From DATEDA01 sp963789885 (GTDB taxonomy: Bacteria; Pseudomonadota; Gammaproteobacteria; Burkholderiales; SG8-39): a DNA stretch of 64,000 bases. Below the pieces are notes generated by a model. The model did not search any database. It saw only the letters and a list, made by a program, of their open reading frames with translations, and was not told the DNA's origin. The stretch is taken from assembly GCA_963789885.1 (NCBI GenBank), contig CAWBNB010000021.1, forward strand, positions 1 to 64,000. Direction: 5' to 3'. Each line of letters opens with the position of its first letter. Positions within the stretch are counted from its first letter, which is position 1. A program made the translations under genes and the position numbers. This document shows, piece after piece, positions 7,818-17,844 of this stretch.

Positions 7818-8989
7818 AGCAGTGATCGCAAGCCCCGTCCGTACCGCCATCGGCACCTACGGTGGTAGCCTCAAGTCGATCCCCGCCACCGACCTCGGGA
7901 GCGTCGCCATCCGCGAAACGCTCAAGCGCGCAGGCGTCGCGCCCGACGACATCTGACACGGTCATCATGGGCCACGTCATCCAGGCGGGTGCGAAGATGA
8001 ATCCTGCGCGCCAGGCCGGGCTCGGCGCGGGTCTGCCGGTAAAGGTGCCAGCGCTCACCGTGAACCGCGTCTGCGGGTCCGGCGCTCAAGGGATCGCCTC
8101 CGCCGCCCTCGAGATCTGGGCGGGTACCGCGCAGAGCGTCGTGGCGGGCGGCATGGAGAACATGGACATGGCGCCCTATCTCATGACGGGCGGCCGCTGG
8201 GGTTACCGCATGGGTACCGCCGAGATCTACGACGCGATGCTGCGCGACGGTCTCAACGACGCATTCAGCGGCGAGCACTCGGGCTGGCACACGGAGGACC
8301 TGGCCGCAAAGTACGATATCACGCGCGCGAAACAGGACGCGTGGGCGCTCCGGTCTCAGCAGCGCTTCGCCGCCGCCCAGGCGGCGGGCAAGTTCACGGC
8401 CGAGATCGTGCCGGTGGAAGTGAAGGGGAGGAAGGGGCCCGAGGTCTTCGCCAAGGACGAGCACAACCGGCCGGACACGACGGCCGAGAGCCTCGCCAAG
8501 CTGAAGCCGGCCTTCCGCAAGGACGGCACGATCACGGCGGGCAACGCGCCGGGGCTCAACAGCGGTGCGGCGGCGATGGTCGTCGCTGATCGCGTCTGGG
8601 CGGAGAAGAAGGGCGTGAAGCCGATCGCACGTGTCGTCGCGTTCGGCGTCGCGGCGGTCGAGCCCGGAATGTTCGGCATCGGCCCCGTCCCCGCGGTGCG
8701 GCTAGCGCTCGAGCGCGCCGGCTGGAAGGTGGGCGACGTCGAGCGCGTGGAGATCAACGAGGCGTTCGCCGCGATTGCCGCCGCGTGCACCCGGGAGCTC
8801 GGCTTCGCCGAGGACATCGTGAACGTCGAGGGCGGCGCGATCGCGCATGGCCACCCGATCGGCGCGAGCGGTGCGGTCCTCACGACCCGGCTCCTTCATT
8901 CCATGCAGCGCGACGGCCTGAAGCGCGGCATCGTCACGCTGTGCATCGGCGGCGGGCAGGGTATCGCTCTGGCGCTCGAAACGCTCTAG
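7804..8989 (+). CDS. Acetyl-CoA acetyltransferase-like thiolase, single-base frameshift
   Basis: A thiolase of about 394 residues once one base is removed near 7956. The N-terminal frame from ATG 7804 (SKPEAVIASPVRTAIGTYGG) ends at PDDI followed by TGA, and the next frame continues DTVIMGHVIQAG. The extra T in ACATC(T)GACACGG is the simplest cause. Catalytic features are intact: NRVCGSGAQ (nucleophile C90), the NEAF block, GGAIAHGHPIGASG (histidine) and CIGGGQG (second cysteine). The reaction is thiolytic cleavage or condensation of acyl-CoA, as in PhaA/AtoB enzymes. It overlaps the OsmC gene and precedes the AhpD-like gene by 13 bp. The rest is well conserved, so a sequencing or assembly error is plausible. 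Confidence 0.85.
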
Positions 8990-9002
8990 CCGAGGTCGCT
9001 CC

Positions 9003-9356
9003 ATGGACAAGCCGTTCACGAAGGCCGCGGACGACGTTGTCGCCGGACTCGGACTCATCCGCGAGGGCGCGCCTGCGGCGATGAAAGCGTTCGGCGGCCT
9101 CGCGCTCGCGGCGACCGCTCCGAACGCGCTCGACACGAAGGTGAAGGAGCTGATGGCGCTTGCGATCAGTATCGCGGTCCGCTGCGGCGGCTGCGTCGCA
9201 TACCACACTCGCGCCGCGACGAAAGCTGGTGCGAGTCGCCAGGAGGTCGTCGAGACCGTCGCGCTCGCGCTGTACATGGGCGGCGGACCGGCGGCGGTCT
9301 ACGGCGCCGACGCGATGCGGGCGTTCGATGAATATGCCGGATCCCCTGCCTCATGA
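9003..9356 (+). CDS. Carboxymuconolactone decarboxylase/AhpD-like protein
   Basis: 117 residues of the small all-alpha CMD/AhpD fold. The redox motif C61-GG-C64 with H68 (VRCGGCVAYH) is the AhpD-type peroxidatic/disulfide reductase site, so it is a candidate alkylhydroperoxidase rather than a true lactone decarboxylase. It follows the thiolase by 13 bp, with a weak GAGGTC ribosome-binding sequence. Together with the OsmC protein it suggests a peroxide or thiol-stress function for this small operon. Partner and substrate are not evident. Confidence 0.88.
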   Translation: MDKPFTKAADDVVAGLGLIREGAPAAMKAFGGLALAATAPNALDTKVKELMALAISIAVRCGGCVAYHTRAATKAGASRQEVVETVALALYMGGGPAAVYGADAMRAFDEYAGSPAS

Positions 9357-9574
9357 CGCCACGGTCGACCGCTTGGTTGTAGGTCGCCGCGTAACGGCCT
9401 CGCGCAACTGAACGCTGCCGAAACGGGCTTGGCGAGGGTTGCGAGCCGCCGCGCCGGTAGAGCGGTTCCAGGCCTGACTGGGTCCCCCATGTGCTGCGTC
9501 AGCGTATCCCATCCCTTCGTCGCCATGCTGCATCAGTCATCGGCCGATCCGCTTGCCGCAAGGAATCAGACGGC

Positions 9575-10492
9575 ATGACCGCGCCGGACAGTCGTAATCC
9601 CCACGATCACCCGCGTCCGCAAGGCGGCGAACGCCTGCTCTGGCTCGCCATGGGGCTTACCTTCGCTTATGCCGGCGTGGAAGCGGTCGTGGGCTGGTGG
9701 GCGGGGTCGCTCGCGCTGGTCGCGGATGCCGGGCACATGGTCAATGACGCCGGGGCGCTCGCGCTTGCCGCGGCCGCAGCCTGGGTCGCCAGACGTCCTG
9801 CTTCGCGACTGCATTCCTACGGCTTTGGGCGAGCAGAATTTTTCGCGGCTCTGGTCAACAGCCTCGCCTTGCTAGCGCTGGTTGCCTGGCTTGCGATCTC
9901 CGCCGTGCAGCGCCTGCAGGACCCGCGGCCGGTCGCAGGCGAGGCGGTTTCGGTGACCGCCGCGTTGGGCCTCCTGATCAATATCCTGGTTGCCTGGCTG
10001 TTGAGCCGCGGCGATCGAAACCTCAACACCCGCGCCGCGCTACTGCACGTCGTGGGCGACCTGCTGGGGTCCGTGGCGGCGATGATCGCTGGCCTGGTGA
10101 TCGCCTTCACCGGCTGGACGCCCATTGACCCGTTGCTTTCGCTCCTCATCGCCGCGTTGATCGTCACGTCCAGCCTGCGCCTGCTGCGCGAGGCTCTACA
10201 CGGGCTCATGGAAGGTGTTCCGCTGCGCCTGTCCCTCGAGGAAATCGGCCGAGCGATGGCGGCGGTACCCGGGGTGGTGTCGGTGCACGACCTCCACATC
10301 TGGAGCGTGTCGCCGGACAAGACGATGCTCTCCGCGCACTTGAGGATCGAGGATCTTCGGCGTTGGGAAGCCGTGCTGAACGATACCCGGACCCTGCTGC
10401 ATGACCGCTACGACATCGATCACGTAACGCTGCAGCCCGAACTGAATCAGCATCCGATCCGACTCGTTGCGCGACGTGGCGACGCGGCCTGA
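9575..10492 (+). CDS. Cation diffusion facilitator (CzcD/ZitB-like) transporter
   Basis: 305 residues. The ATG at 9575 (MTAPDSRNPHDHPRPQGG) begins a His-containing cytosolic leader followed by six membrane segments. The metal site residues are present: ALVADAGHMVNDAGALALA in TM2 and LLHVVGDLLGSVAA in TM5, giving the HxxxD pairs typical of Zn2+-type CDF carriers. The C-terminal ferredoxin-like domain (VPGVVSVHDLHIWSVSPD, ending HVTLQPEL) is complete. Family members export Zn2+, Co2+ or Cd2+ with proton exchange across the inner membrane. It stands alone on the plus strand. The decayed gene at 4699-5290 is a near relative, so the locus once had two copies. Confidence 0.93.
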   Translation: MTAPDSRNPHDHPRPQGGERLLWLAMGLTFAYAGVEAVVGWWAGSLALVADAGHMVNDAGALALAAAAAWVARRPASRLHSYGFGRAEFFAALVNSLALLALVAWLAISAVQRLQDPRPVAGEAVSVTAALGLLINILVAWLLSRGDRNLNTRAALLHVVGDLLGSVAAMIAGLVIAFTGWTPIDPLLSLLIAALIVTSSLRLLREALHGLMEGVPLRLSLEEIGRAMAAVPGVVSVHDLHIWSVSPDKTMLSAHLRIEDLRRWEAVLNDTRTLLHDRYDIDHVTLQPELNQHPIRLVARRGDAA

Positions 10493-10648
10493 CGCCCCAG
10501 GGCGGCCGGATCTGGTTGCCATGGTCATCGATCGGTTGGATGCGGCGAGTTTCGAGATCACTGAGTGCGGTCCTCGTGCTCGCCGCATTCGGGCAGGCAA
10601 GAGCCGGATGACGAGCCTCGACGAATCGCGTGGAGGTAAGAGCTTTCC

Positions 10649-11485
10649 ATGTGTGAGCTTCTTGGAATGTCGAGCAATCTGCCAGCGACCGTGAACCTGT
10701 CGTTGATGAAACTTGCGGAACACGGCGGCTTCTCCGGACCGCACAGGGATGGCTGGGGCGTCGCCTACTATGAAGGGCCGGACGTCCGGCTGATCAAGGA
10801 GGCGGAAGCGGCCGCCAGCAGCGACTGGGTGCACTTCGTTCGGGACCACAGGCTGCAGAGCCCACTCGTCATCGCCCACGTACGGAGAGCGACAATGGGC
10901 GAGCGCGCCTATCGTAATACGCAACCATTCGCCCGGGAGCTCGCGGGGCGGATGCATCTTTTTGCGCATAACGGCTGGCTCCCGGGGATTTTCGAATCGC
11001 CTCAGTTCCGGCCCACACGGTTCCATCCCGTCGGAGAAACGGACTCGGAGAGGGCCTTCTGTACCCTTCTCGATCGGCTGGCCGACTTATGGCGAGGGCC
11101 GGGTGCCATCCCATCGTTCGACACGCGGCTTGCGATTGTCTCGTTGTTCGCCGCGGAGATGAGATCGCTGGGCCCCGCGAACTTCCTCTATTCGGACGGA
11201 GATGTGCTGTTTGCGCACGGTGATCGGCGGAAACAGGCCGAGACATCCATGGTCGCGCCGCCGGGTCTCGTATCGCTTCAGCGGCGGTGTCGCCAGGGTG
11301 GACGCGTTTTCGAAGCGAGCGGTCTAGCCATTGACGGCGCGGATCAGACGATTGTCCTATTGGCGAGCGTCCCTTTGACGGACGAGTCTTGGCAGCCTTT
11401 CGGAGAGGGGGAAGTGATCGCCGTATGCAAGGGCGAGATCGCTGCGCGACAGACGGCCGAGACGAACCGGTCTTCTGACATCTGA
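10649..11485 (+). CDS. Class II glutamine amidotransferase domain protein
   Basis: 278 residues beginning M-C-E-L-L-G-M, so Cys2 becomes the N-terminal nucleophile after methionine removal, the defining feature of Ntn-type class II amidotransferases. Further family blocks are GPHRDGWGVAYYEG, HVRRATMG and FAHNGWLPG, the last supplying the oxyanion Asn-Gly. It resembles the YafJ/EgtC-like stand-alone group, which hydrolyse glutamine or gamma-glutamyl amides with unknown physiological targets. A good ribosome-binding site (GGAGGTAAG) lies about 10 bp before the ATG. No ergothioneine biosynthesis neighbours are present, so EgtC function is not supported. Confidence 0.88.
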   Translation: MCELLGMSSNLPATVNLSLMKLAEHGGFSGPHRDGWGVAYYEGPDVRLIKEAEAAASSDWVHFVRDHRLQSPLVIAHVRRATMGERAYRNTQPFARELAGRMHLFAHNGWLPGIFESPQFRPTRFHPVGETDSERAFCTLLDRLADLWRGPGAIPSFDTRLAIVSLFAAEMRSLGPANFLYSDGDVLFAHGDRRKQAETSMVAPPGLVSLQRRCRQGGRVFEASGLAIDGADQTIVLLASVPLTDESWQPFGEGEVIAVCKGEIAARQTAETNRSSDI

Positions 11486-11630
11486 CTGCTCGAAACGAGT
11501 GGTGGCGGCATTTAAGATGCATCAAACTGGTCTACGGAGGTACCGCGAGTGTGGTGAATTCCCGAGCGACGCGCTCGAGTATGCGGAACCAGTGCGTCGC
11601 AAGTGGCCGGGAGAACGCCTGCGGACGCGC

Positions 11631-11661
11631 GGAAAAGAAAACGGGCGCCGCAGGGCGCCCG
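11631..11661 (-). terminator. Rho-independent terminator on the minus strand
   Basis: A perfect 8-bp stem CGGGCGCC / GGCGCCCG (11642-11661) with a GCAG loop is followed, on the minus strand, by TTTTCTTTT (11641-11633). It lies directly after the stop of the minus-strand stub at 11684, showing that this stub is the genuine 3' end of a former gene. Confidence 0.8.
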
Positions 11662-11683
11662 AACGCGATCCGAAGGAGGTGGA

Positions 11684-11896
11684 TCAAACGTGGTCGTACC
11701 GCCGGCTCTTGAAGCTGATCGTCTTCTTGTGGTCGGCGACCGACCCGACCCGGCGGATGCTCGCCCAGGTGCCCTTGTAGTACGGAATGATGTTGCGGTC
11801 CGTCCAGTTAGTCGTGACGTCGCCCTGCACGCCGTTGTCGTAGCCGAACTGCATGAAGCTGTGCCCGGTCTTGATGTCCGGCTCGGGATAGGCCAT
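11684..11896 (-). pseudogene. C-terminal remnant, probably of arsenite oxidase large subunit AioA
   Basis: About 70 codons end at a stop followed by a strong terminator, but no complete gene lies upstream: the similarity begins abruptly at the junction near 11896. The text includes PDIKTGHSFMQFGY, GDVTTNWTDRNIIPYYKGTW and a FKSRRY ending. From memory this resembles the C-terminal beta-barrel end of molybdopterin arsenite oxidases (AioA, possibly ArxA). The assignment is strengthened by the aioXSR-like genes that start 207 bp away. I cannot align it here, so the family call is tentative. The partial nature and the terminator are read directly. Confidence 0.5.
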
Positions 11897-12095
11897 CGCG
11901 AAAGTCGATGAGCAGGGTCGCTTAAAGCTCTACACCAAGTTTCGGATCCGGGAGCTTCGCGACCGGGGGCCCACCATCGACATCCTCGCCGAGGACGACG
12001 GGTCAAGGACTCAGAGCATCATCGGCATTGACGAAATCATCTGCTCGACCGGTGCGCGGCCGGACCTGTCCCTGACCCGCGAGTTGCGCGTGAAG
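11897..12095 (+). pseudogene. Internal fragment of a flavin-dependent (NAD(P)-binding) oxidoreductase
   Basis: An open stretch without start or stop of its own reads KVDEQGRLKLYTKFRIREL and then IDEIICSTGARPDLSLTREL. The latter is the NAD(P)/FAD-domain ATGxRPDL-type motif of FAD-dependent oxidoreductases, including those often found beside arsenic resistance genes. Neither the N-terminal GxGxxG nor the C-terminal part is present. It abuts the AioA-like remnant at about 11896 and runs into the upstream edge of the aioX-like gene. It marks a deletion or rearrangement scar rather than a functional gene. Confidence 0.6.
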
Positions 12096-12102
12096 CGGAT
12101 CC

Positions 12103-13005
12103 GTGGCAGTCTATCTCGAGCGCATCGAAGGCAGGGCGAGGGCACGTCGCCGCTTCGTGCGCAATGCGCTGGGGCTCGGCGTCGCGGCGCTTCTGCCGCG
12201 GCGCGTGCGCGGTGCCCCTGCGCCGATCCGCATTGGCACGACCTCGGTGATCCTCGACGATCAGGTCGGCTTCCTCGATGCCTGGCGCGTGTATCTGGAG
12301 GGCAAGCTCGGTCGCCCCGTGAGCTTCGTCCAGCGCGGCAGCTACCGCGAGATCACCCAGCTGATCTTCGGTGACCAGCTCGACTTCGCCTGGGTGTGCG
12401 GCTATCCATATGTGCGCAACAAGGGGTTTATGCGCCTGCTAGCGATGCCGCTGTATCGCGCGAAGCCGCTCTACCAGTCCTATCTGATCGTCCCGCAGGC
12501 CGATCGTGACACCCGCACCTTCGGCGACCTGCGCGGGCGCATCTTCGCCTACTCGGATCCCGATTCGAACTCGGGCTTCCTCATCCCCCAGTTCGACATG
12601 CTGCGCGAGGGCCTCGAACCGCCGGCGCACTTCCGCAAGAGCTTCTTCACGTATGCGCACCGCAAAGTCGTCACAGCAGTTGCGGCGGGCGTGGCGCAAG
12701 GCGGCGCGGTCGACGGCTACGTATGGGAGACGCTGGCGCTGCGGTTTCCCGAGCAGACGGCGAAGACCCGCGTCGCACGCAAGTCGGAGGAATACGGCTT
12801 CCCGCCGCTCGTCGCGCGACGCTCGATCGGCCGGGAGGACTTTGCCGCGATGCAGGCAACCCTCGTCGGCATGAGCCAGGATCCGTCCGGGTGCGCCCTG
12901 CTGAAGGAGCTCAACCTGGACGGGTTCGCGCCGGGCGACGAGCGCGTGTTTGACAGCATTGCGCGCGCGATGGAGTTCGTGTCCGCGCGGCAGCGGCTGG
13001 GGTAG
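12103..13005 (+). CDS. aioX: AioX-like periplasmic oxyanion/arsenite-binding protein (PhnD family)
   Basis: 300 residues starting at a GTG. A twin-arginine-like leader (ARRRFVRNALGLGVAALLP) is followed by the PhnD/phosphonate-binding fold: IRIGTTSVILDDQVGFLDAW, FVQRGSYREITQLI, and YSDPDSNSGFLIP. C99 in DFAWVCGYPYV is placed like the As(III)-binding cysteine C108 described for Agrobacterium AioX. The gene is followed by a membrane sensor kinase and a sigma-54 activator, exactly the aioX-aioS-aioR order that controls aerobic arsenite oxidase. ArxX of the anaerobic system is a close alternative. Cell location is inferred as periplasm. The gene begins right after a rearrangement scar. Confidence 0.72.
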   Translation: MAVYLERIEGRARARRRFVRNALGLGVAALLPRRVRGAPAPIRIGTTSVILDDQVGFLDAWRVYLEGKLGRPVSFVQRGSYREITQLIFGDQLDFAWVCGYPYVRNKGFMRLLAMPLYRAKPLYQSYLIVPQADRDTRTFGDLRGRIFAYSDPDSNSGFLIPQFDMLREGLEPPAHFRKSFFTYAHRKVVTAVAAGVAQGGAVDGYVWETLALRFPEQTAKTRVARKSEEYGFPPLVARRSIGREDFAAMQATLVGMSQDPSGCALLKELNLDGFAPGDERVFDSIARAMEFVSARQRLG

Positions 13006-13024
13006 GGGCGCAGCGGGCCAAGTC

Positions 13025-14464
13025 GTGAAGCATCTTAGCTACCGCTACAAGGTGCCGCTCACGCTCAGCGTGGTGATCGTGATCGCGGTCACGATCGTGT
13101 CCGCGATCCTCGCCTGGCAGAGCTACCGGGACCTCCGGCGCGATCTTGTCGCCGGCGCCGAAAGCCTTGGGCGCACCCTATCCCGCGCGCTCGCGCCCGT
13201 CATGCTGCGAGACGAGCTCTGGCAGGCTTACGAGATTCTCGCGACGCCTCTCGACCCCGCGGACATCGCCGCCAGCGGAGAGAAAACCATCACCGCCGTG
13301 TCGGCCGACGGGAATGTCTATGCCTCGACCCACCCGTCGCTGTTCCCGACGCTCGCACCCCTTGCACAGGTCAACCCGCACTACGCCGCGCTCGTCGCCG
13401 AGACGATGGCGAAGGACCAGGCCGGGCCGATCGAGCTCGACGACGACGTGGCCGACCGAATCGTGGTGGCGGTGCCCGTGCTCGCGGACGACGGGACGCG
13501 GCTCGGAGCCGTGTTGCTGACCTACTCCGAGTCGCTGTTTCTGCCGCCCTTCTACGCCACGATCGAGCGCGTGGCGCTGTCAACCCTGCTCGTGCTCGCG
13601 ATCCTGTTGCCGATCGGATGGTGGATCGGGCGGCGGATGGCGGTGCCGCTCGTCCGCCTCGCCGCCGCAATGGGACGAGTGGGTGCGGCGCCGGGCGGGG
13701 AGCTTACCCGGGGGCTATTCGTCGGTGGCGATGAGATCGGCCAGCTCGGGCGGCAGTTCGAACGGATGGTGGAGGAGCTCGACCAGAAGCGCGCACTGGA
13801 AAAGCAGATGATCGCCGCCGACCGGCTCGCCGCGCTCGGCCGCCTCACCGCCGGCATCGCGCACGAGATCAATAATCCGCTCGGCGGGATGATGAACGCG
13901 ATCAACACCTTCAGGCACCACGCGAGCCCCGACCCGGTTGCGGCGAGGACGATGTCGCTCCTCGAGCGGGGACTGTCGCAGATCCGCGATACCGTGAGCG
14001 CACTTCTCGTCGAGGCGCGGCTCGAGGCGCACGCGCTCACCCGCGACGACGTCGAGGACATCCGGACGCTCATCCAGCCGCAGGCCGAGGAGAAGGCAGT
14101 CGCGCTCGACTGGGACAACGCCGTCACCGACCCGGTGCCGCTGCCCTCCACCCAGGTGCGGCAGATCCTGATGAACCTTCTGCTGAACGCCGTGCAAGCT
14201 GCCGCCGAATCCGGTCGCGTGAACTGCCACATCGCGCGACACAATGGCGCACTCGTTCTCGACGTCCGGAATGACGGGAAGGTCATCCCGCCCGCGCAGC
14301 TCGAGCACCTCTTCGAGCCGTTCGCCACGCCGAGCGAGTCCGGCAACGGGCTGGGGCTCTGGGTGACCTACCAGATCGTCCGGCAGCTCAAGGGCGCCAT
14401 CTCGGTGACGAGCGATGCGCCCGAGACCTGCTTCACTGTTCGCCTGCCTCTGGCGGTGCACTGA
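13025..14464 (+). CDS. aioS: AioS-like membrane sensor histidine kinase
   Basis: About 479 residues from GTG 13025 (KHLSYRYKVPLTL). It has TM1 near residues 10-33, a periplasmic sensor of about 140 residues and TM2 (LSTLLVLAILLPIGWWIG). A HAMP-like linker, the H-box GIAHEINNPLGG and a complete HATPase domain (LMNLLLNAVQAA, then NGLGLWVTYQIV) follow. The NtrB-type H-box fits a kinase that phosphorylates a sigma-54 activator. It lies between the aioX-like gene and the aioR-like gene, whose start is 2 bp after its stop, so all three are co-transcribed. It should report the ligand state of the AioX-like protein. Confidence 0.82.
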   Translation: MKHLSYRYKVPLTLSVVIVIAVTIVSAILAWQSYRDLRRDLVAGAESLGRTLSRALAPVMLRDELWQAYEILATPLDPADIAASGEKTITAVSADGNVYASTHPSLFPTLAPLAQVNPHYAALVAETMAKDQAGPIELDDDVADRIVVAVPVLADDGTRLGAVLLTYSESLFLPPFYATIERVALSTLLVLAILLPIGWWIGRRMAVPLVRLAAAMGRVGAAPGGELTRGLFVGGDEIGQLGRQFERMVEELDQKRALEKQMIAADRLAALGRLTAGIAHEINNPLGGMMNAINTFRHHASPDPVAARTMSLLERGLSQIRDTVSALLVEARLEAHALTRDDVEDIRTLIQPQAEEKAVALDWDNAVTDPVPLPSTQVRQILMNLLLNAVQAAAESGRVNCHIARHNGALVLDVRNDGKVIPPAQLEHLFEPFATPSESGNGLGLWVTYQIVRQLKGAISVTSDAPETCFTVRLPLAVH

Positions 14465-14466
14465 CG

Positions 14467-15813
<1,347 letters not shown>

Positions 15814-15852
15814 CATGCCATCGCAAGCCAGACCAAAGTAGCAGGGAGACGG

Positions 15853-16224
15853 ATGGCGACGGTTATGGTGCTCGGCTCAGGCGATGTGGCGTCGACAGGT
15901 TACGAGCAGGTGCGCTCTGTCGTCGCTGCGCTCGCCGGCGACATCAAGGAAGCCGAGGAGGTCCAGCTAGAGCTGCCGGAAACAGGGGTCTGTTCGACCC
16001 AGTTTGCGGAGGCAGGCGAAGGCACGGGGTGCTGCAGTATCGGCGAACCTGCGCCCGAGCGTTCGGAGGCAAGCGCGTGCTGCGGCGGCCCGGCGCCAGC
16101 GGCCACCGACGCGTGCTGCGTGCTCGATGCCGAAGCCAAGGTCGCCGGCGACCCCGGGTGTGGATGCGGCGACAAGCAGCCGGCGGCGAGGAAGCCTGCG
16201 GCAGCGACTGCCCGCTGCAGGTAG
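15853..16224 (+). CDS. Small cysteine-rich protein, putative metalloid binder
   Basis: 123 residues with ten cysteines, mostly as vicinal pairs: ETGVCST, GTGCCSIGE, SACCGGP, DACCVLD, PGCGCGD and a final ARCR. The pairs are separated by Ala/Pro-rich linkers, and the first 45 residues form a short ordered region (VLGSGDVASTGYEQV). I do not recognise a named family. Repeated CC pairs are common in arsenic-handling proteins, so binding of As(III) or another soft metal is plausible. The start is preceded by GGGAGACGG, and the gene lies 39 bp after the aioR-like gene in the same direction. No signal peptide is seen. Confidence 0.7.
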   Translation: MATVMVLGSGDVASTGYEQVRSVVAALAGDIKEAEEVQLELPETGVCSTQFAEAGEGTGCCSIGEPAPERSEASACCGGPAPAATDACCVLDAEAKVAGDPGCGCGDKQPAARKPAAATARCR

Positions 16225-16300
16225 CGGGGGTGAAGATGGGGGGCAACGCTGAGGCAACCGCCGTCTCGGTAATCCCGGAGAACGGCGGAGACGGCCTCAC

Positions 16301-17557
16301 CTACACCGAGCCGCGATCGCCTTCCAACTCGCGCGGACGCATGGCGATGAAAGTGATCAAGGATATGAGCACCAGAAATGCGACGAGGAAGAACGCTGCT
16401 GCCCACCCACCCGTCGACATGCCGCCCGATAAATCCAGTACCCATCCGATCGCAAGCGGGCCGATGAACCCGCCCGCATAGCCGAGCATCGAGTGGACGG
16501 CAAGCGTGGCCCCGCGGCGCGAAGGGTCCGCGGTACCTGCCGCGCCAGCAGTAAGAGATGAGGAATCGAGCCAGATTACCCCGCCGTACAGCGTTAGCAA
16601 TGCCACCGCGACGGCATACGACGTGGTACCGGCTGCCGCTAGCCCCGATGCGATCACGATCGAGCTCACCATGGCGGCACGGATCAACTTGCGCCGGCCG
16701 AACCGAATCGCCGCCTCGTTGCCGCTAACGCTCGCCGCAGTACCGAACAGGGCAAGCCCGGTCGCCACGAGGGTAGGCGACATCAGGCCGCCCGTGGCGC
16801 CCGTGCTCACCGCCACATAGGTGAGAAATGCCACGCCCCATCCCCTCAGGGCATTCATCTCCAGCGTGTGGACACCGTAAGCCAGCGCATAGGCCATAGC
16901 GGAGCGGTTTCGAAGGACCGGCAGAAAGTCGAACAGCTTGCCGCCGTCGCCCGCTCTCGTGGGCGCGTCATGTCGGGCCGGTATCGCGATCGCGACCATT
17001 CCCCAGGCGAGTGCCGCACTTGCCGCGGCTGCCAGGAAGGCTGATTGCCAGCCTGCATGCTGGGCGATCAAATCACCGGTTACGAACGAGAGGGCGCCTG
17101 ACACTCCGATGCCGGCAGCATGGGCAGATACGGCGCGCGACATCATCCGTTCATTCACCCGATCGGCGAGAAGTTTGAGGCCCGTCATGTAGGTGCCGGC
17201 CCAACCTACGCCCGCGAGCGCGCGGCCGACAACTGCCGGCCAGAATCCGTCGGCATTGAGTCCAAAGTACAGATGGCCCGCTATCGTGAGCCCTCCGCCT
17301 AACAAGTAAATCCGGCGCGGGTCGAAACGATCAGTGAGGGTGACGAGCAGCGGCACGGAAGCGATGTAGGCAGCGTAAAAGGCCGCCGTAATCCAGCCCG
17401 CTTCGGTGTTGGACAATCCCCACTGCACCGTCAAGCCTGGCAAGAGCGCAGGCCAGAAGAATGCGCCGATCTGGACGAGCACCTGCGCGATACAGACGAT
17501 CACGACGAGCCGGCCCGCAGCCGACGCATCGCCGGATGGCTTGCTCTTCATCGCCAT
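16301..17557 (-). CDS. MFS transporter
   Basis: 418 residues from ATG 17557 (MAMKSKPSGDASAAGRL), which is better than an upstream start lacking hydrophobic character. Twelve membrane segments can be traced, with the MFS loop 2-3 motif in LVTLTDRFDPRRIYLLGGG and a matching loop 8-9 (FGRRKLIRAAM). Substrate is not identifiable; it is not ArsJ-like by eye and no GAPDH partner is present. It is convergent with the cysteine-rich gene, and an FNR-type dyad lies about 130 bp before its start. A role next to the arsenic genes is only positional. Confidence 0.85.
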   Translation of the reverse strand: MAMKSKPSGDASAAGRLVVIVCIAQVLVQIGAFFWPALLPGLTVQWGLSNTEAGWITAAFYAAYIASVPLLVTLTDRFDPRRIYLLGGGLTIAGHLYFGLNADGFWPAVVGRALAGVGWAGTYMTGLKLLADRVNERMMSRAVSAHAAGIGVSGALSFVTGDLIAQHAGWQSAFLAAAASAALAWGMVAIAIPARHDAPTRAGDGGKLFDFLPVLRNRSAMAYALAYGVHTLEMNALRGWGVAFLTYVAVSTGATGGLMSPTLVATGLALFGTAASVSGNEAAIRFGRRKLIRAAMVSSIVIASGLAAAGTTSYAVAVALLTLYGGVIWLDSSSLTAGAAGTADPSRRGATLAVHSMLGYAGGFIGPLAIGWVLDLSGGMSTGGWAAAFFLVAFLVLISLITFIAMRPRELEGDRGSV

Positions 17558-17685
17558 TCGCCGGTCAGCGTAGCATTGCACGGACCAGGTCGTCCTTCGG
17601 TGAGGGCGATCCGCTCGGCCGCCGTGCGCCACGGGATCAACCACCGCCCCAGGTGCCACGCTTTACAGTCGACGCGTTACCCCAC

Positions 17686-17699
17686 TTGACGCGCGTCAA
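17686..17699. promoter_or_regulatory. FNR/ANR-type binding site
   Basis: TTGAC-GCGC-GTCAA is a perfect 14-bp dyad with the FNR-family layout, in the 287-bp gap between the MFS gene (start 17557) and the histidine kinase end (17845). Only the MFS gene is placed to be controlled by it. Confidence 0.5.
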
Positions 17700-17844
17700 A
17701 GCACGACGGCGGCAAAATGAAAATCGCGAACCTCGCGTGGAGCAGAGGTGACGTGCTGGCGCGGTGTCCCAGCAGCTGGGCGCACGATCACCCAAGAAAT
17801 CTTTGGGAGTACGTAACGCGGCAAGGTTGCCACTGCCTAAGCTC

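Noticed and set aside
10649..11485. EgtC (ergothioneine biosynthesis) assignment for the class II amidotransferase
   Set aside because: No egtB, egtD or related genes in the neighbourhood; only the general fold is supported.
11512..12006. Minus-strand frame of 164 codons across the rearrangement scar
   Set aside because: Arg/Ser/Thr-rich shadow; the adjacent frame carries the AioA-like stub and the opposite strand the flavoprotein fragment.
16301..17557. MFS gene as arsenical exporter ArsJ
   Set aside because: No adjacent GAPDH gene and no specific ArsJ motif recognised; kept as a general MFS transporter.
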